Positions 1-9,712 of a DNA stretch of 64,000 bases are shown one piece after another; the first letter of the stretch is position 1, and each line of letters starts with the position of its first letter. The translations under genes and the position numbers were made by a program. This DNA is from Paraburkholderia podalyriae (GTDB lineage: Bacteria; Pseudomonadota; Gammaproteobacteria; Burkholderiales; Burkholderiaceae). The notes below the pieces were generated by a model. It saw nothing but the letters and a program-made list of their open reading frames with translations. It searched no databases and was not told where the DNA came from. The stretch is taken from the NCBI RefSeq assembly GCF_014397785.1, contig NZ_VZQQ01000008.1:62001-126000 (forward strand). The letters run 5' to 3'.

Positions 1-315
1 GGCGGCGCGCTCGTCGCGACCGTCGCGCTATTCGGGCCGACCGCGTTTCTGATGTACGGCGTCGTGCACGTGTGGAACCGGCACGAAGGCGCGCGGTGGC
101 TGAACGCGTTGCAGGCGGGTTTGCGACCCGTCGCCGCCGGGCTGATTCTCGCGGCAGTTTATGTGTTGATCAAGGAACTCGAAGGTGGCTGGATGGCGTG
201 GCTGACTGCGGCGGTTGCGACCGTGCTCCTGATGTGGACGCGTATCAATGCGTTGGTGCTGATCGCGGGCGGGGCGGTTGTGTTTGTGCTGGTGCATTTT
301 GCGGGGTTGTTATAG
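1..315 (+). CDS. Chromate transporter (ChrA family), C-terminal fragment
   Basis: The reading frame is open from the first base, so only the last ~104 residues of a gene starting outside the window are present. The visible part is hydrophobic, with several membrane segments and short polar loops; a Gly-Pro-Thr-Ala-Phe stretch near residue 13 fits the C-terminal half of CHR-family transporters, inner-membrane proteins that export chromate or take up chromate/sulfate. It ends at a TAG just before the convergent SulP-type gene. The assignment rests on a short hydrophobic fragment; another polytopic transporter is possible. Confidence 0.6.
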   Translation, partial: GGALVATVALFGPTAFLMYGVVHVWNRHEGARWLNALQAGLRPVAAGLILAAVYVLIKELEGGWMAWLTAAVATVLLMWTRINALVLIAGGAVVFVLVHFAGLL

Positions 316-334
316 GGCGCGGGGCGGGCAACGC

Positions 335-2557
335 TCACAACGCCGCACGCAGTGCCTCGTCGACGACGGCAAGTCGAGCCGCGATGATCTTGACGAGAAA
401 CCGATGAAACTGTTGCGCGGTCGCCGGATCCTGTTGTTCGAGTCGCATCAGAGCGGTTGTCGACAAGCGGCGAACCCGCGTCGGCGTCTCGGCGATCACG
501 TCCGCGCTGCGCTGTTGCAGCGTGTAGACGGCCATTTCACCGACAACCGTCCCCGGGCCGAACGAGCGCAGCCGGACCGAGCGTCCATCGTCGAGCGGAA
601 ACGAGACCTCGACACGTCCGTGCTCGATGAAATACAACGCGTCAGCCTGCTCACCGCGAAGAAAGAGCACCTGTCCCGCGAGCAGGTCATGCACTTCGAG
701 GCACGCCAGCAGCGTGCTCAACGCGCTGGCCGTGAAGTGCGGCGCGAGCATCGCGTGAAAGTCGTAGCCGTGTCCTGTCGTACGCGAGTTCGCCGTGAGC
801 AACTGGTCTTCGACCCATTCCAGACCCGCGTCGAGCGAGTCGAACTCATGAATCCGGAGATTGAGGGTCCCGGTCTTCGTGAGCAGGTCGCGCGAGCGCG
901 GCGGCAGCGCGGTCAGCACCAGGTCCGCGTTCTTCGCCGCGCATAGCTGCCTTAGCTTGACGAAGCTGATCGAAACCGACGCGTCCATGCCCTGAGTCGA
1001 TGCGAAATCGAGCACGACGAAACGGACCGGCACCGGATGGCTCGCGGCGAGCCGCCCACGCAGGCTGTGCAGAATCGAATTGGCCGTGCCGAAGAACAGG
1101 AACCCCTGCAGGCACATACCGCAGACCTGCGCACCGAGTTCGCGCAAAGACTGGCTCTCGTCGATGCTGCGCTCCACATTGGACGTCCGTGTGCGCAGAT
1201 CGAATTCCATGCGTATACAACTGACCCGGCCGTAGAGCAGCGTGAACGTCACACACGCCGCGACGACGCCTACGGCCACGCCGACTACTACGCCGTAGGC
1301 GATGATCGTGCCGAGAATGGCAGGCACGAGCAGGTACTCGTACCAGCTGAGCTTCGCATACGCGCCCACGAGCCAATGCACGATCAGGCGCAGGCCCATG
1401 AAGAGCTGAAGGCCGACGAGTACCGGCACGGGAAAGAGCGCCACGATACCGGGCGAGGCACCAACTATGACCAGGCAAGCGAGCGCCGCGAACACGCCGG
1501 CCACCCGGCTGGTGGCACCCACGCGCGCATTGAGCATCGAGCGATTGAACGACTGGTAGCCGACCATTCCACCCAGCAGCCCGCTCGCGAGATTGGCAAG
1601 GCCCGCAGCCCGCATCTCGCGATTGAGATCGACTTCCTCGCCCGTCACCGCGCCGATCGCCGTCGAATTCATCAGGATCGTGACAGCGGAAACCGTCGTG
1701 ACCAGCAGGCTCTCCGGAAGATGCGCGGCGACGGCGGGCCAGTCGATGCCACCCTGTCTGAGTCGCGCAGCCATGTGCAGCTCCGGCAGCGCGGCAAGGT
1801 GCATCGTGACGCGCGGCAGAAGCAGCCCCATCCCACGCGCATCGGCAATCGACAGGCCGGCAATGTGCAGTAGAACGTAGAAAAGCACGATGCCGAAACC
1901 CAACGTGAGCGGCAGTGCGGCAATGTGCTGCCAGGCGCGCGTCAGGACCGTGGTCATCACACCCACGACGAGCGCGGGAATCCATGTGAGCCAGTGAACG
2001 TGCGCCAGCAACGCCAGCACGTGCCAGTGCAGTGCCTCGCCCGTCATCACGCGGAAGGCCCCGGCCAGCAGCAGATATCCCGTTCCGGCGAGGAATCCGC
2101 CAAGCACCGGATACGGGAGGAACTGCAACGAGCGGCTGTGTCTCGACGAGCCGATCGCGTAGAGGATGACGCCCGTCACGAGCGAACAGAGCGCGATCGC
2201 GATCAGCACGGTCAGGATGAGGGTCTGGGGGGAACCGCCGTCTGCGCGCACGCTGCTGGCGACCCCCGCGGCGACGCCCGCGAGAAACGCCGCGGCATTG
2301 CTGTCAGGGCCGCCGATGTTCCACCGCATCGAGCTCGTCAATGCAATCACGAGCGCGGTGACGACGCAGCTGACTAGCGCAGTGGGCACGCCGAGCATCG
2401 CGTAGCGGGCGAGGTCGGCGCTGAAGATCATCGTGCCGAGGCTCATGGCGTAGCACAGCATCACGAGCGTCGAGACCGCGCCGGCCGCCACGTCGCCAGG
2501 CAGGCCCGCGAAGCGCGAGCGTAGCGGGATGTGGGAGACGGTGTTGCCCGGCTTCAC
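335..2557 (-). CDS. SulP family anion transporter with STAS and cyclic-nucleotide-binding domains
   Basis: About 740 residues. The first ~400 form a SulP/SLC26 membrane domain (start of the core near LPGDVAAGAVSTLVMLCYAM; conserved GGPDSNAAAF stretch). A STAS domain follows at ~450-560 and a CRP-type cyclic-nucleotide-binding domain fills the last ~130. The phosphate-binding cassette looks intact (GEMA, then RSAD), so real cNMP binding is plausible. The family moves sulfate, bicarbonate or dicarboxylates at the inner membrane; substrate cannot be read here. The chosen start is a GTG at 2557 preceded by GGGGAA; a TTG at 2632 would add 25 residues with no membrane character. It is divergent from a class III cyclase gene, which suggests ligand and sensor are made side by side. 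Confidence 0.85.
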   Translation of the reverse strand: MKPGNTVSHIPLRSRFAGLPGDVAAGAVSTLVMLCYAMSLGTMIFSADLARYAMLGVPTALVSCVVTALVIALTSSMRWNIGGPDSNAAAFLAGVAAGVASSVRADGGSPQTLILTVLIAIALCSLVTGVILYAIGSSRHSRSLQFLPYPVLGGFLAGTGYLLLAGAFRVMTGEALHWHVLALLAHVHWLTWIPALVVGVMTTVLTRAWQHIAALPLTLGFGIVLFYVLLHIAGLSIADARGMGLLLPRVTMHLAALPELHMAARLRQGGIDWPAVAAHLPESLLVTTVSAVTILMNSTAIGAVTGEEVDLNREMRAAGLANLASGLLGGMVGYQSFNRSMLNARVGATSRVAGVFAALACLVIVGASPGIVALFPVPVLVGLQLFMGLRLIVHWLVGAYAKLSWYEYLLVPAILGTIIAYGVVVGVAVGVVAACVTFTLLYGRVSCIRMEFDLRTRTSNVERSIDESQSLRELGAQVCGMCLQGFLFFGTANSILHSLRGRLAASHPVPVRFVVLDFASTQGMDASVSISFVKLRQLCAAKNADLVLTALPPRSRDLLTKTGTLNLRIHEFDSLDAGLEWVEDQLLTANSRTTGHGYDFHAMLAPHFTASALSTLLACLEVHDLLAGQVLFLRGEQADALYFIEHGRVEVSFPLDDGRSVRLRSFGPGTVVGEMAVYTLQQRSADVIAETPTRVRRLSTTALMRLEQQDPATAQQFHRFLVKIIAARLAVVDEALRAAL

Positions 2558-2825
2558 GTGAATTCCCCGAAGAATGCGAGGGCGCGGTGGGACGCGCTGC
2601 CCAGTATCCGTCGTGACTCGAAAGGCTGTCAAACACCCTGCGCGCTGCGAGTTGTAGACCTACACTGAGTATTCATCGGCCAGCTTGAATGGCGACCTGG
2701 GGCCGATTGCATCGCCGAGTGCTGCGCCCGGGTTTCATCTGACCTATGCGTATCGTGCCGCGCCAGCGCCAAACTGGTGCGGCACAGTCGCGTGTGCCGG
2801 CTGGCATCGTATGCAGGCGACGAAT

Positions 2826-5800
2826 ATGGACATCGCGCAATGGCTGCAGCGTCTCGGACTCGAGCAGTACGCTCAAGCATTCGCGGCGAACGACATCGAC
2901 GTATCACTGCTCGCGCAGTTGAGCGATGCTGATCTGAAGGAACTCGGGGTGCAGTCGCTCGGCCATCGCAAGCGCATCCTGGCGGCCGCGGCGGCCGCGC
3001 AACCGGTGACGAGCGCATCGGCGCCGCCGCAGACGGCCGCCGCCACCGCTGCGCCTGCTGACGAGCGCAGGCAGGTCACGATCCTGTTTGCCGATCTCTG
3101 CGGCTACACGGCGCTGTCGCGCTCGCTCGACCCCGAAGACCTGCGCGCGCTGATCGGCCGCTACACGGCGCTGGTCGACGGCGTCGTCCTCGCCTATGGC
3201 GGCACGATCGACAAGCACATCGGCGATGCTGTGATGGCGCTGTTCGGCGCGCCGCGCTCGCATGAGACCGACACGCTGCGCGCGGCCCGGGCGGCGCTGG
3301 ATATCCACGACGGGCTGACGCAACTCGGCGCGCAGGCCGGGCGGCTTTTGCAGGCACACATCGGCATCGCGAGCGGCGAAGTGGTCGCCGGTGCGCTCGG
3401 CCGCGCCGACACCCAGGACTACACGGTGCACGGCGATCCGGTGAACCTCGCCGCGCGGCTGGTGGCCGCCGCACCCGCCGGCGAGACCTGGATCTCCGAC
3501 GAGTCGGCGCGCCTGCTCGACGATGCCGTCGTGTGCGAGGCGATCGGCGAGCAGTTCTTCAAGGGCATCGACACGCCGGTACGGGCCTGGCGGCTCGTTG
3601 CCATCGCGAGCGAACCCGTGACGACGAACCGAAGCCGCTTCGTCGGCCGTGAAGCCGAACTCGAGCAATTTCACGGAATCGTCCACGCATGCATGGCGAG
3701 GCGCGCCGGCCATGTTCTCCATCTACGAGGTGAAGCCGGAATCGGCAAGACGCGGCTCGTCGACGAAATGCGCCGCTACGCGCAGGCCCAGGGCTTCACG
3801 CTGCATAGAAGCCTCGTGCTCGATTTCGGTGTTGGCAAGGGGCAGGACCCGGTGCGCGCGATCGTCGCCAGCCTGCTCGGCCTGCCGGCCAGTGCATCGG
3901 CGGACGCCCGGCAAGCCGCCGTCGCGCGTGCCGCGGCCCGTGATGTCGTGAACGAAGAGCAGCTTGTGTTTCTTCAGGATTTCCTCGATCTGCCCAAAAG
4001 CGGCGAGTGGCAAGCGCTGTACGACGCAATGGATCACGGTGCGCGCCAGCGTGGCAAGCAGACGCTCGCCGCACGACTGGCCGAGGACGCCTGCGGGCGA
4101 TCCGCGACGATGATCGTCGTCGAAGATCTGCATTGGGCCGACCGCGAAGCGCTCAGCTATCTTGCGGCTTTCGCGTCGGGCATCGTCGATGGAACGGGCT
4201 TACTCGTGACGACTTCGCGTGTGGAAGGCGATCCGATCGATGCAGCCTGGCGCGCACGCTGCCGCGACACCCCGTTTGCCACGATCGACCTCGGGCCGCT
4301 CCGCAAGGATGAGGCACTCAACCTCGCGAGCAATTTCATCGACGCAACACAGCGCGTCGCGCTCGCCTGCATCGAGCGGGCGGCAGGCAACCCGCTATTC
4401 CTCGAGCAACTGTTGCGCAATGCCGAGGAAGGCAGCAGCGGCAACGTTCCCGCGTCGATCCGAAGCCTCGTGCTCGCGCGGATGGACAGGTTGGCGCCAC
4501 GTGACCGCCTGGCATTCCAGGCGGCTGCCGTCATCGGTCAGCGTTTCGACCTGGCGTTGTTGCGCCGGCTCATCGACGACCCTGACTACGTCTGCGACGG
4601 CCTGCTCGCCAATGCGCTGGTTCTACCCGAGGGCGAGGATTTCCTGTTCGCCCATGCGCTGATCCAGGAGAGCGCATGGGCGACGCTATTGCGGGCGCGC
4701 CGGCGCGAGCTTCATCGCTGCGCCGCCGAATGGTTCGCACATAGCGATCCGACGTTGCACGCGCAGCACCTCGACCGGGCGGAGGACGAGCGCGCGCCCG
4801 CCGCCTATCTCGCCGCGGCGCTCGCGCAGCGCGCCGCCCATCGTTTCGAGGCGGCGCTGCGGCTGGCCGACCGGGGCCTCGAGATCGCGCAGACGGACAC
4901 CGACCGCCACGCGCTGAGCTGCGCCATCGGCGAGCTCCAGCGCGATCTGGGCGATATTGCGGGGTCGATCGCCACGTACCGCGCGGCGCTCGCGGCTGCC
5001 CCCGACGATGACGCCCGCTGCGACTGCCAGCTCGGGCTCGCGGAAGGGCTCCGGGTGAACGAAGGTCTCGACGAGGCGCTCGCCCTGCTTGCGGACGCGC
5101 AGACGATTGCCGAACGCGGCGGCCGGGTGGCCGACCTGGCAAGCCTTCACCACCTGCGCGGCAACATCCTTTTTCCGCTTGGCAAGATCGACGTCTGCTG
5201 CGCCGAGCATGAACGAGGTCTGACCTATGCACGGCGCCTTGGGATGCCGGAGGCGCAAGCTCGCGCGCTCGGCGGCCTGGCGGATGCGGCGTACGCACAA
5301 GGACGCATGCAAACCGCTTTTTGCCATTTCAGCGAATGCGTGGCGCTCAGCCGCAAGCACGGGCTCGGCCGAATCGAGGTGGCCAATCGTCCGATGCAAG
5401 GCTTCAGCAGGATCTATCTCAACGACGCACGGCAGGCACGCGAGGACGCGATTGCTGCGGCACGCGCGGCCGCGTTAATCGGGCAGCCGCGCGCGCAATT
5501 GCTGTGCGAGACGCTGGGCGTGTTCGCCTGCCAGGAACTGGGCGATGAGCAGGCCGCTCGCCTGCATCTGGAGCGGGAACTGCGGCTGATCAGACAACTC
5601 GGCGCCCGCCGCTTCGAGGCGCAAAATCTGGAGATGCAGGGGCGGCTGTTGCTGGACAGCGGATCCAGAAGCGAAGCGGTAAAGAAACTTCGCGAGGCGA
5701 TCGCGATCTCGCGCGAGGTCGGCACGCAGTTTTGTGGACCCAAGGCCCTGAGCGCGTTGAGCCGCGCAGTAGACGAGAACGTCGAGCGTGCGCGGTTGCT

Positions 5801-6122
5801 CGATGAAGGCGAAGCGCTGCTGCGGCTCGGCGCGGTCGGCCACAATCATCTGTGGTTTTACCGCGACGCCATCGAAGCGATGCTGGCCGCGGGCGACGCG
5901 GCTGGCATGTTGCGTTACGCGAAGGAACTCGAGAACTACACCCAGCGTGAACCGTTGCCTTGGGCCGAGCTTTTTACAGCGCGTGGCCGGGCGCTCGCAC
6001 ACGCGCTGCCGGACCCTGGTGGCGAACGCACGCTGCGCGAACTCGCGCGGGTGCGAATGGCGCTGCACGAGGCCGGTTTTCGGAATTACCTGAGCGCCGT
6101 CGATGTTGCGCTGGCGGCTTGA
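2826..6122 (+). CDS. SAM-domain class III adenylate/guanylate cyclase with AAA ATPase and TPR region
   Basis: About 1098 residues. Residues ~1-63 are a SAM domain (DIAQWLQRLGLEQYA), ~80-250 a class III cyclase homology domain, ~270-600 a P-loop ATPase (GEAGIGKTRLV) and the rest TPR-like repeats. The cyclase domain keeps the metal-binding aspartates (FADLCGYT and GDAVMALFG) and the transition-state Asn/Arg pair (DPVNLAARL), so catalysis is likely; the product could be cAMP or cGMP. The architecture matches large signalling cyclases whose STAND-like ATPase senses an unknown cue. The start at 2826 begins exactly at the SAM domain; in-frame ATGs at 2811 and 2685 are alternatives. No strong ribosome site precedes any of them. 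Confidence 0.85.
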   Translation: MDIAQWLQRLGLEQYAQAFAANDIDVSLLAQLSDADLKELGVQSLGHRKRILAAAAAAQPVTSASAPPQTAAATAAPADERRQVTILFADLCGYTALSRSLDPEDLRALIGRYTALVDGVVLAYGGTIDKHIGDAVMALFGAPRSHETDTLRAARAALDIHDGLTQLGAQAGRLLQAHIGIASGEVVAGALGRADTQDYTVHGDPVNLAARLVAAAPAGETWISDESARLLDDAVVCEAIGEQFFKGIDTPVRAWRLVAIASEPVTTNRSRFVGREAELEQFHGIVHACMARRAGHVLHLRGEAGIGKTRLVDEMRRYAQAQGFTLHRSLVLDFGVGKGQDPVRAIVASLLGLPASASADARQAAVARAAARDVVNEEQLVFLQDFLDLPKSGEWQALYDAMDHGARQRGKQTLAARLAEDACGRSATMIVVEDLHWADREALSYLAAFASGIVDGTGLLVTTSRVEGDPIDAAWRARCRDTPFATIDLGPLRKDEALNLASNFIDATQRVALACIERAAGNPLFLEQLLRNAEEGSSGNVPASIRSLVLARMDRLAPRDRLAFQAAAVIGQRFDLALLRRLIDDPDYVCDGLLANALVLPEGEDFLFAHALIQESAWATLLRARRRELHRCAAEWFAHSDPTLHAQHLDRAEDERAPAAYLAAALAQRAAHRFEAALRLADRGLEIAQTDTDRHALSCAIGELQRDLGDIAGSIATYRAALAAAPDDDARCDCQLGLAEGLRVNEGLDEALALLADAQTIAERGGRVADLASLHHLRGNILFPLGKIDVCCAEHERGLTYARRLGMPEAQARALGGLADAAYAQGRMQTAFCHFSECVALSRKHGLGRIEVANRPMQGFSRIYLNDARQAREDAIAAARAAALIGQPRAQLLCETLGVFACQELGDEQAARLHLERELRLIRQLGARRFEAQNLEMQGRLLLDSGSRSEAVKKLREAIAISREVGTQFCGPKALSALSRAVDENVERARLLDEGEALLRLGAVGHNHLWFYRDAIEAMLAAGDAAGMLRYAKELENYTQREPLPWAELFTARGRALAHALPDPGGERTLRELARVRMALHEAGFRNYLSAVDVALAA

Positions 6123-6157
6123 GAGGATGCTCGGCCCTTCACGCTTCTCCCGTGCTT

Positions 6158-6188
6158 TTTTTTCAGCGAATTGCTCCAGGACAATTTT
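6158..6188. repeat. Left copy of a 31-bp direct repeat flanking the polysaccharide island
   Basis: This segment matches 13731-13761 at 28 of 31 positions in the same orientation (T-run, then CGAATTGCTC, then AGGACAAT). The two copies are 7573 bp apart and enclose the lower-GC surface-polysaccharide and pseudogene block. It lies 36 bp after the cyclase stop. It may be a displaced copy of the enuR upstream region. Confidence 0.7.
6170..6185. promoter_or_regulatory. EnuR-box-like palindrome, orphan copy
   Basis: ATTGCTCCAGGACAAT, 15 of 16 identical to the palindrome upstream of enuR. There is no ectoine gene next to it: it lies between the convergent cyclase and DUF707 genes. The match is seen; binding is inferred. 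It may be a relic of an insertion event. Confidence 0.45.
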
Positions 6189-6264
6189 TGGTTGCAGGTG
6201 TGCTTTGGCTAACGGTCAATGCACCGCAGCAGCGATACAGCATTCAACTCAATCACCCGCGTTA

Positions 6265-7143
6265 TCACTTTAAAGGGCTTGAACGTCTATCCGGAGCCCG
6301 ATAGTATGGCTGCGTTTTGCGCTTGGTATAGTGCAGCCACGGAAGATACTCTTTCAACAACCCCATATAAGCGATGACATTTTTCCGTCGCACAGGATGG
6401 CTGCCTTTTACTGCGTGGATGAACAACGTGGGATTGCCGAGTCGACCGCTCGCATATGTCTTGCCTGCATCGCGTGTTCTGCCCCGCCGGACCTTTATCG
6501 ACGCGCGCATCCCGTATTGCCCGAGCGTCTGATTCAGTTCAGACCATGCCATGCTGTGGTCAGCCGAAGCGACCGGGCGTGTATGGAACACGGCAAAACG
6601 GTCAACAATGCCAACCTTCCCCAGTGAAGCGACCTGTTTGGGCCACAGGTAATCCAGACCCCAGCCGGTTTTGGTTCGTTCAAAGCTGTCTTTGATCGCA
6701 TGCAAAGCATTCGACGAGAAACATGGCACCATCACCTCCACGAAATTGGTTTCGCGAAATTCGAACGCCCTGTTTTGCAACGTCGTTGAGTGACTGAAGT
6801 AGCTTCTCTCGTCGAGAGACGGTTGCGCGAGCGCGAAATTCTCTCGGTCCACGTACTCGAAGAACTCGTTCAGCGTTTGAACGTCCGTCAGGATATCGTC
6901 GTCCGGGAGCCAGATGTAGCGATATTGCGAGATCGATTGGGCGTTTCGCAACATGAAGTCGTGAAGACCTTCCCACTTCGTTCCTTTGAATCGATGTATG
7001 GTTTTAGCAAAGACGTCCGCATAATTTTCGTTGTTCCCGTAGTAACTCAGCATCAAATCAAAGCTCGGAGTCTTTCCGCCGCTGAACCATTGCGGATGCA
7101 AGGAGCGGTCTCCACACCTCAGCACGACCAGGTACTTTTTCAT
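6265..7143 (-). CDS. DUF707 family protein (glycosyltransferase-like)
   Basis: 292 residues, ATG start with a purine-rich GGGAGATTGAG just upstream. The sequence resembles the DUF707 family, proteins with a nucleotide-sugar-transferase-like fold often found in polysaccharide loci. A DDD motif within IWLPDDDILT near residue 80 is consistent with a metal/nucleotide-sugar site, and a second conserved stretch is GWGLDYLWP. There is no signal peptide or membrane segment, so it is cytoplasmic. It is the last gene of the minus-strand Wzx-Glf-DUF707 series, 216 bp after glf. Base composition is clearly less GC-rich than the flanking genes, suggesting transfer. The biochemical role is not established for this family. 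Confidence 0.75.
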   Translation of the reverse strand: MKKYLVVLRCGDRSLHPQWFSGGKTPSFDLMLSYYGNNENYADVFAKTIHRFKGTKWEGLHDFMLRNAQSISQYRYIWLPDDDILTDVQTLNEFFEYVDRENFALAQPSLDERSYFSHSTTLQNRAFEFRETNFVEVMVPCFSSNALHAIKDSFERTKTGWGLDYLWPKQVASLGKVGIVDRFAVFHTRPVASADHSMAWSELNQTLGQYGMRASIKVRRGRTRDAGKTYASGRLGNPTLFIHAVKGSHPVRRKNVIAYMGLLKEYLPWLHYTKRKTQPYYRAPDRRSSPLK

Positions 7144-7359
7144 CTCTCAATCTCCCTATGCGTTGAGAGCAGACTACGGGACACGGAAAGACAGTCACCG
7201 CGAAGAATTGCATTTGACCGACGCCGATCGCGCGAAACCATGAAACAACTACTATGGCGCGCCCATGCGCAGGCGAAGGCAGACACGTTCAACCATATGC
7301 TCCGAATTGTTCCAGTCAATCCCAGGCAAGCTCTCGCTTGCCAGCTAGAACTCCCTTAT

Positions 7360-8457
7360 TCACGCTCCCTGGATGAGTCCTTCTGCGGCCTTGAGCGCCG
7401 CACCAACGACCTGGTCCATGTTGTAATAGCGATACTGCGCCAGCCTGCCCACAAAAGTGATATCGGCAACTGTCTCAGCAAGCGCGCTGTAGCGCATGAA
7501 CAATGCCTCGTTTTCCTTGCGTGGAATCGGGTAGTACGGATCGCCTTCGGCTCGCGGATACTCTCTTACAATCGAAGTCCCCGGATGCTGTTGCCCTGTG
7601 AGGTGCTTGAACTCCGTAATCCTTGTATATTCATGATCGTTCGGATAATTGATTGTGCCTGTCGGTTGAAAGCGCTCCACGTCGCTCAGATGCTGGTGTT
7701 GAAAGTGCAGGCTGCGGTACGGAAGCTTGCCGAAGCGATAGCCGAAATATGCGTCGATCCGTCCTGTGTACACAAGGTGGCCGCATTCGATACTCGCTTT
7801 CACCTCGTTATAGTCGGTCGACAGTCGTACGTCGATATCTGGACTGCCAAGCATCTTTTCGAACATCGCGGTGTAGCCTTGCGCCGGCATAAATTGAAAA
7901 GTATCGGTGAAGTACCGGTCGTCGTCGTTCGAACGGGTTGGGATTCGCGCAGCGACACCCGCAGACAGTTCAGACAGATCGAGTCCCCATTGCTTGCGCG
8001 TGTAGCCACGGAAAAATTTGTCGCATAGATCGCGGCCAACGCTGCCGAGCACGGCGTCCTCGCTGGTGGAGATGGTTTCTCGCGGTTCACGTACCGACTC
8101 CAGGAACGCCACGGTGGCCTGCTCGTTCAAATCGAGGCCGTATAACGTGTTGATCGTCGTGCGATTGATCGGTATTGGATAGAGATCCCCGTCTATACAA
8201 GCCTTTACGCGATGCTCGTAGAAGCGCCAATCGGTAAAACCCGACAAGTATTCGAATATCCGCTTGCTGTTCGTATGAAAGATATGTGGGCCATACGGAT
8301 GGATCAGCACGCCGTTCTCATCTTCACGGTCATATGCGTTGCCGCCTATATGATTCCGTTTGTCTATGACGAGCACGCGCTTCCCGCTTGCCGCCAGGCG
8401 TTCGGCACAGACTGCGCCAGCAAAGCCGGCGCCTACGATAAGGAAGTCATATTTCAT
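7360..8457 (-). CDS. glf: UDP-galactopyranose mutase
   Basis: 365 residues. It interconverts UDP-galactopyranose and UDP-galactofuranose with a reduced FAD, supplying Galf for surface polysaccharide. The N-terminal dinucleotide-binding motif (LIVGAGFAGAVCAERLA) is followed by the family hallmark GGNAYDRED and by HPYGPHIFHTN around residues 50-60; later features include YPIPINRTTIN, FFRGYTRKQWG and the C-terminal VGRLAQYRYYNMDQVV. The length is normal for bacterial Glf. It overlaps the 3' end of the upstream flippase gene by 11 bp, so translation is probably coupled. Its presence implies that the strain makes a galactofuranose-containing glycan. Confidence 0.95.
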   Translation of the reverse strand: MKYDFLIVGAGFAGAVCAERLAASGKRVLVIDKRNHIGGNAYDREDENGVLIHPYGPHIFHTNSKRIFEYLSGFTDWRFYEHRVKACIDGDLYPIPINRTTINTLYGLDLNEQATVAFLESVREPRETISTSEDAVLGSVGRDLCDKFFRGYTRKQWGLDLSELSAGVAARIPTRSNDDDRYFTDTFQFMPAQGYTAMFEKMLGSPDIDVRLSTDYNEVKASIECGHLVYTGRIDAYFGYRFGKLPYRSLHFQHQHLSDVERFQPTGTINYPNDHEYTRITEFKHLTGQQHPGTSIVREYPRAEGDPYYPIPRKENEALFMRYSALAETVADITFVGRLAQYRYYNMDQVVGAALKAAEGLIQGA

Positions 8458-9712
8458 CTCTGTGCATCCTCGTCTGGAAAGCAGGAACTTCGCATTTGAT
8501 CAGGTAGAGAGCCATTGAGGTCGTGACGACAAATTCGGTGGCGAGGGCAGACATTGCCGCGCCCTGAGCGCCGTAAAGCGATACAAGTGGAAAGAGAAGG
8601 GCAAGATTGAAAAAGCCGGAGACGATTAGTATCTCGCTGACTTTCTTCTTCATGCCGAGCGGCAGCATCACCTGAATACCGAATACATTGCTCAGACCGA
8701 TGAGCAGCGGCATCAGGGACATCCACTTCAGGACGACGACGGCCGGTTCGTACCCGGGGCCCATTGCGATACGAACGATCAACTCGGCGCCGGCCCAAAG
8801 CGCGACCGAAGCAAGTAACATGGTCGAGCCCAGCAAGTAAAACAACTTGCGCACCAGCGCAAACGCCTTTGCGGAGTCTTCGGAAAAGAGTGCCGTCACA
8901 CGCGGGCATATTGCGTTCGAGAGCGGTCCAAGCGGCGCTTGCGCGACGTTCCGAATCTTGTCGGCTACGCCAAAGTAGCCGACAGCGACGTCTCCGGCAA
9001 GAAATCCAAGCACCACGCTATTGGTGGTTGTGTACAGACTGATCGCGGCCGTGGAAATGAACGTGTGCCAGCCTTCACGAAGCGCCTCGATGATGTCGGC
9101 CTTGCTCGGCATCATCGCGATAATCATCCCGTTTTTTGCGATCAGGATCGATGCGACGAGTCCGGCAGCAACCATGCTCGTCGAACTGATAAGCGAGGCG
9201 ATCCACGTGTCGGCCGGCGAGTGCACCAGGAAGAACGTTAGCGGAAGCAGTAGCAACCGCGCGCTCAAGATCGAGATCGTTGTAAACATCATCCGCTCCA
9301 GGCCCTGGAAAAGCCACTGTGGAAACAGCACCGTTCCAATAACGAGCGGATAGGTAGCCAGCAAAATCGGCAGCAATTCGCGCAGTCTTGCTACGAAGAA
9401 AGCCGCTAACAGCAGGATGGCGAGGTAGACCACAGCGATAAGCGCCTTTGCGCCTTGCGTTGCCCAAAAGATCTTCGATACCGCGTACCGATCATTTTGA
9501 ACCCGTGCGACGTAGGCAGTCGATGACCAGTTAAAACCGTACTCCGTCAGCAGCACGAGATAGCCAACTATGGCTTGCGCGAAGACGTATGCTCCAAAGT
9601 GTCCCGGGCGCAGAACGCGCAACAGGTAGGGAAATGTTGCAAGCGGCAGCAGCATGTTGGCTATTTGCAGAATTGTCAGCGCGACGATGTTCTGTCGGAG
9701 TGGATTCGCCAT
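8447..9712 (-). CDS. Oligosaccharide flippase (Wzx-like, MOP superfamily)
   Basis: 421 residues, almost entirely hydrophobic, with about 12 predicted membrane segments, starting MANPLRQNIVALTILQIANM. This pattern and the YGFNWSSTAYVAR segment fit Wzx/RfbX-type flippases that move lipid-linked repeat units to the periplasmic face. It overlaps glf by 11 bp, so both very likely serve the same Galf-containing glycan. No Wzy polymerase is visible in the window. The start at 9712 has only a weak ribosome site. Low-GC codon use matches the rest of the island. Confidence 0.85.
   Translation of the reverse strand: MANPLRQNIVALTILQIANMLLPLATFPYLLRVLRPGHFGAYVFAQAIVGYLVLLTEYGFNWSSTAYVARVQNDRYAVSKIFWATQGAKALIAVVYLAILLLAAFFVARLRELLPILLATYPLVIGTVLFPQWLFQGLERMMFTTISILSARLLLLPLTFFLVHSPADTWIASLISSTSMVAAGLVASILIAKNGMIIAMMPSKADIIEALREGWHTFISTAAISLYTTTNSVVLGFLAGDVAVGYFGVADKIRNVAQAPLGPLSNAICPRVTALFSEDSAKAFALVRKLFYLLGSTMLLASVALWAGAELIVRIAMGPGYEPAVVVLKWMSLMPLLIGLSNVFGIQVMLPLGMKKKVSEILIVSGFFNLALLFPLVSLYGAQGAAMSALATEFVVTTSMALYLIKCEVPAFQTRMHRDEI

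Noticed and set aside
6170..6185. A promoter element for the DUF707 gene
   Set aside because: It lies at the 3' ends of two convergent genes, so it cannot be a promoter for either; reported instead as an orphan copy of the palindrome.
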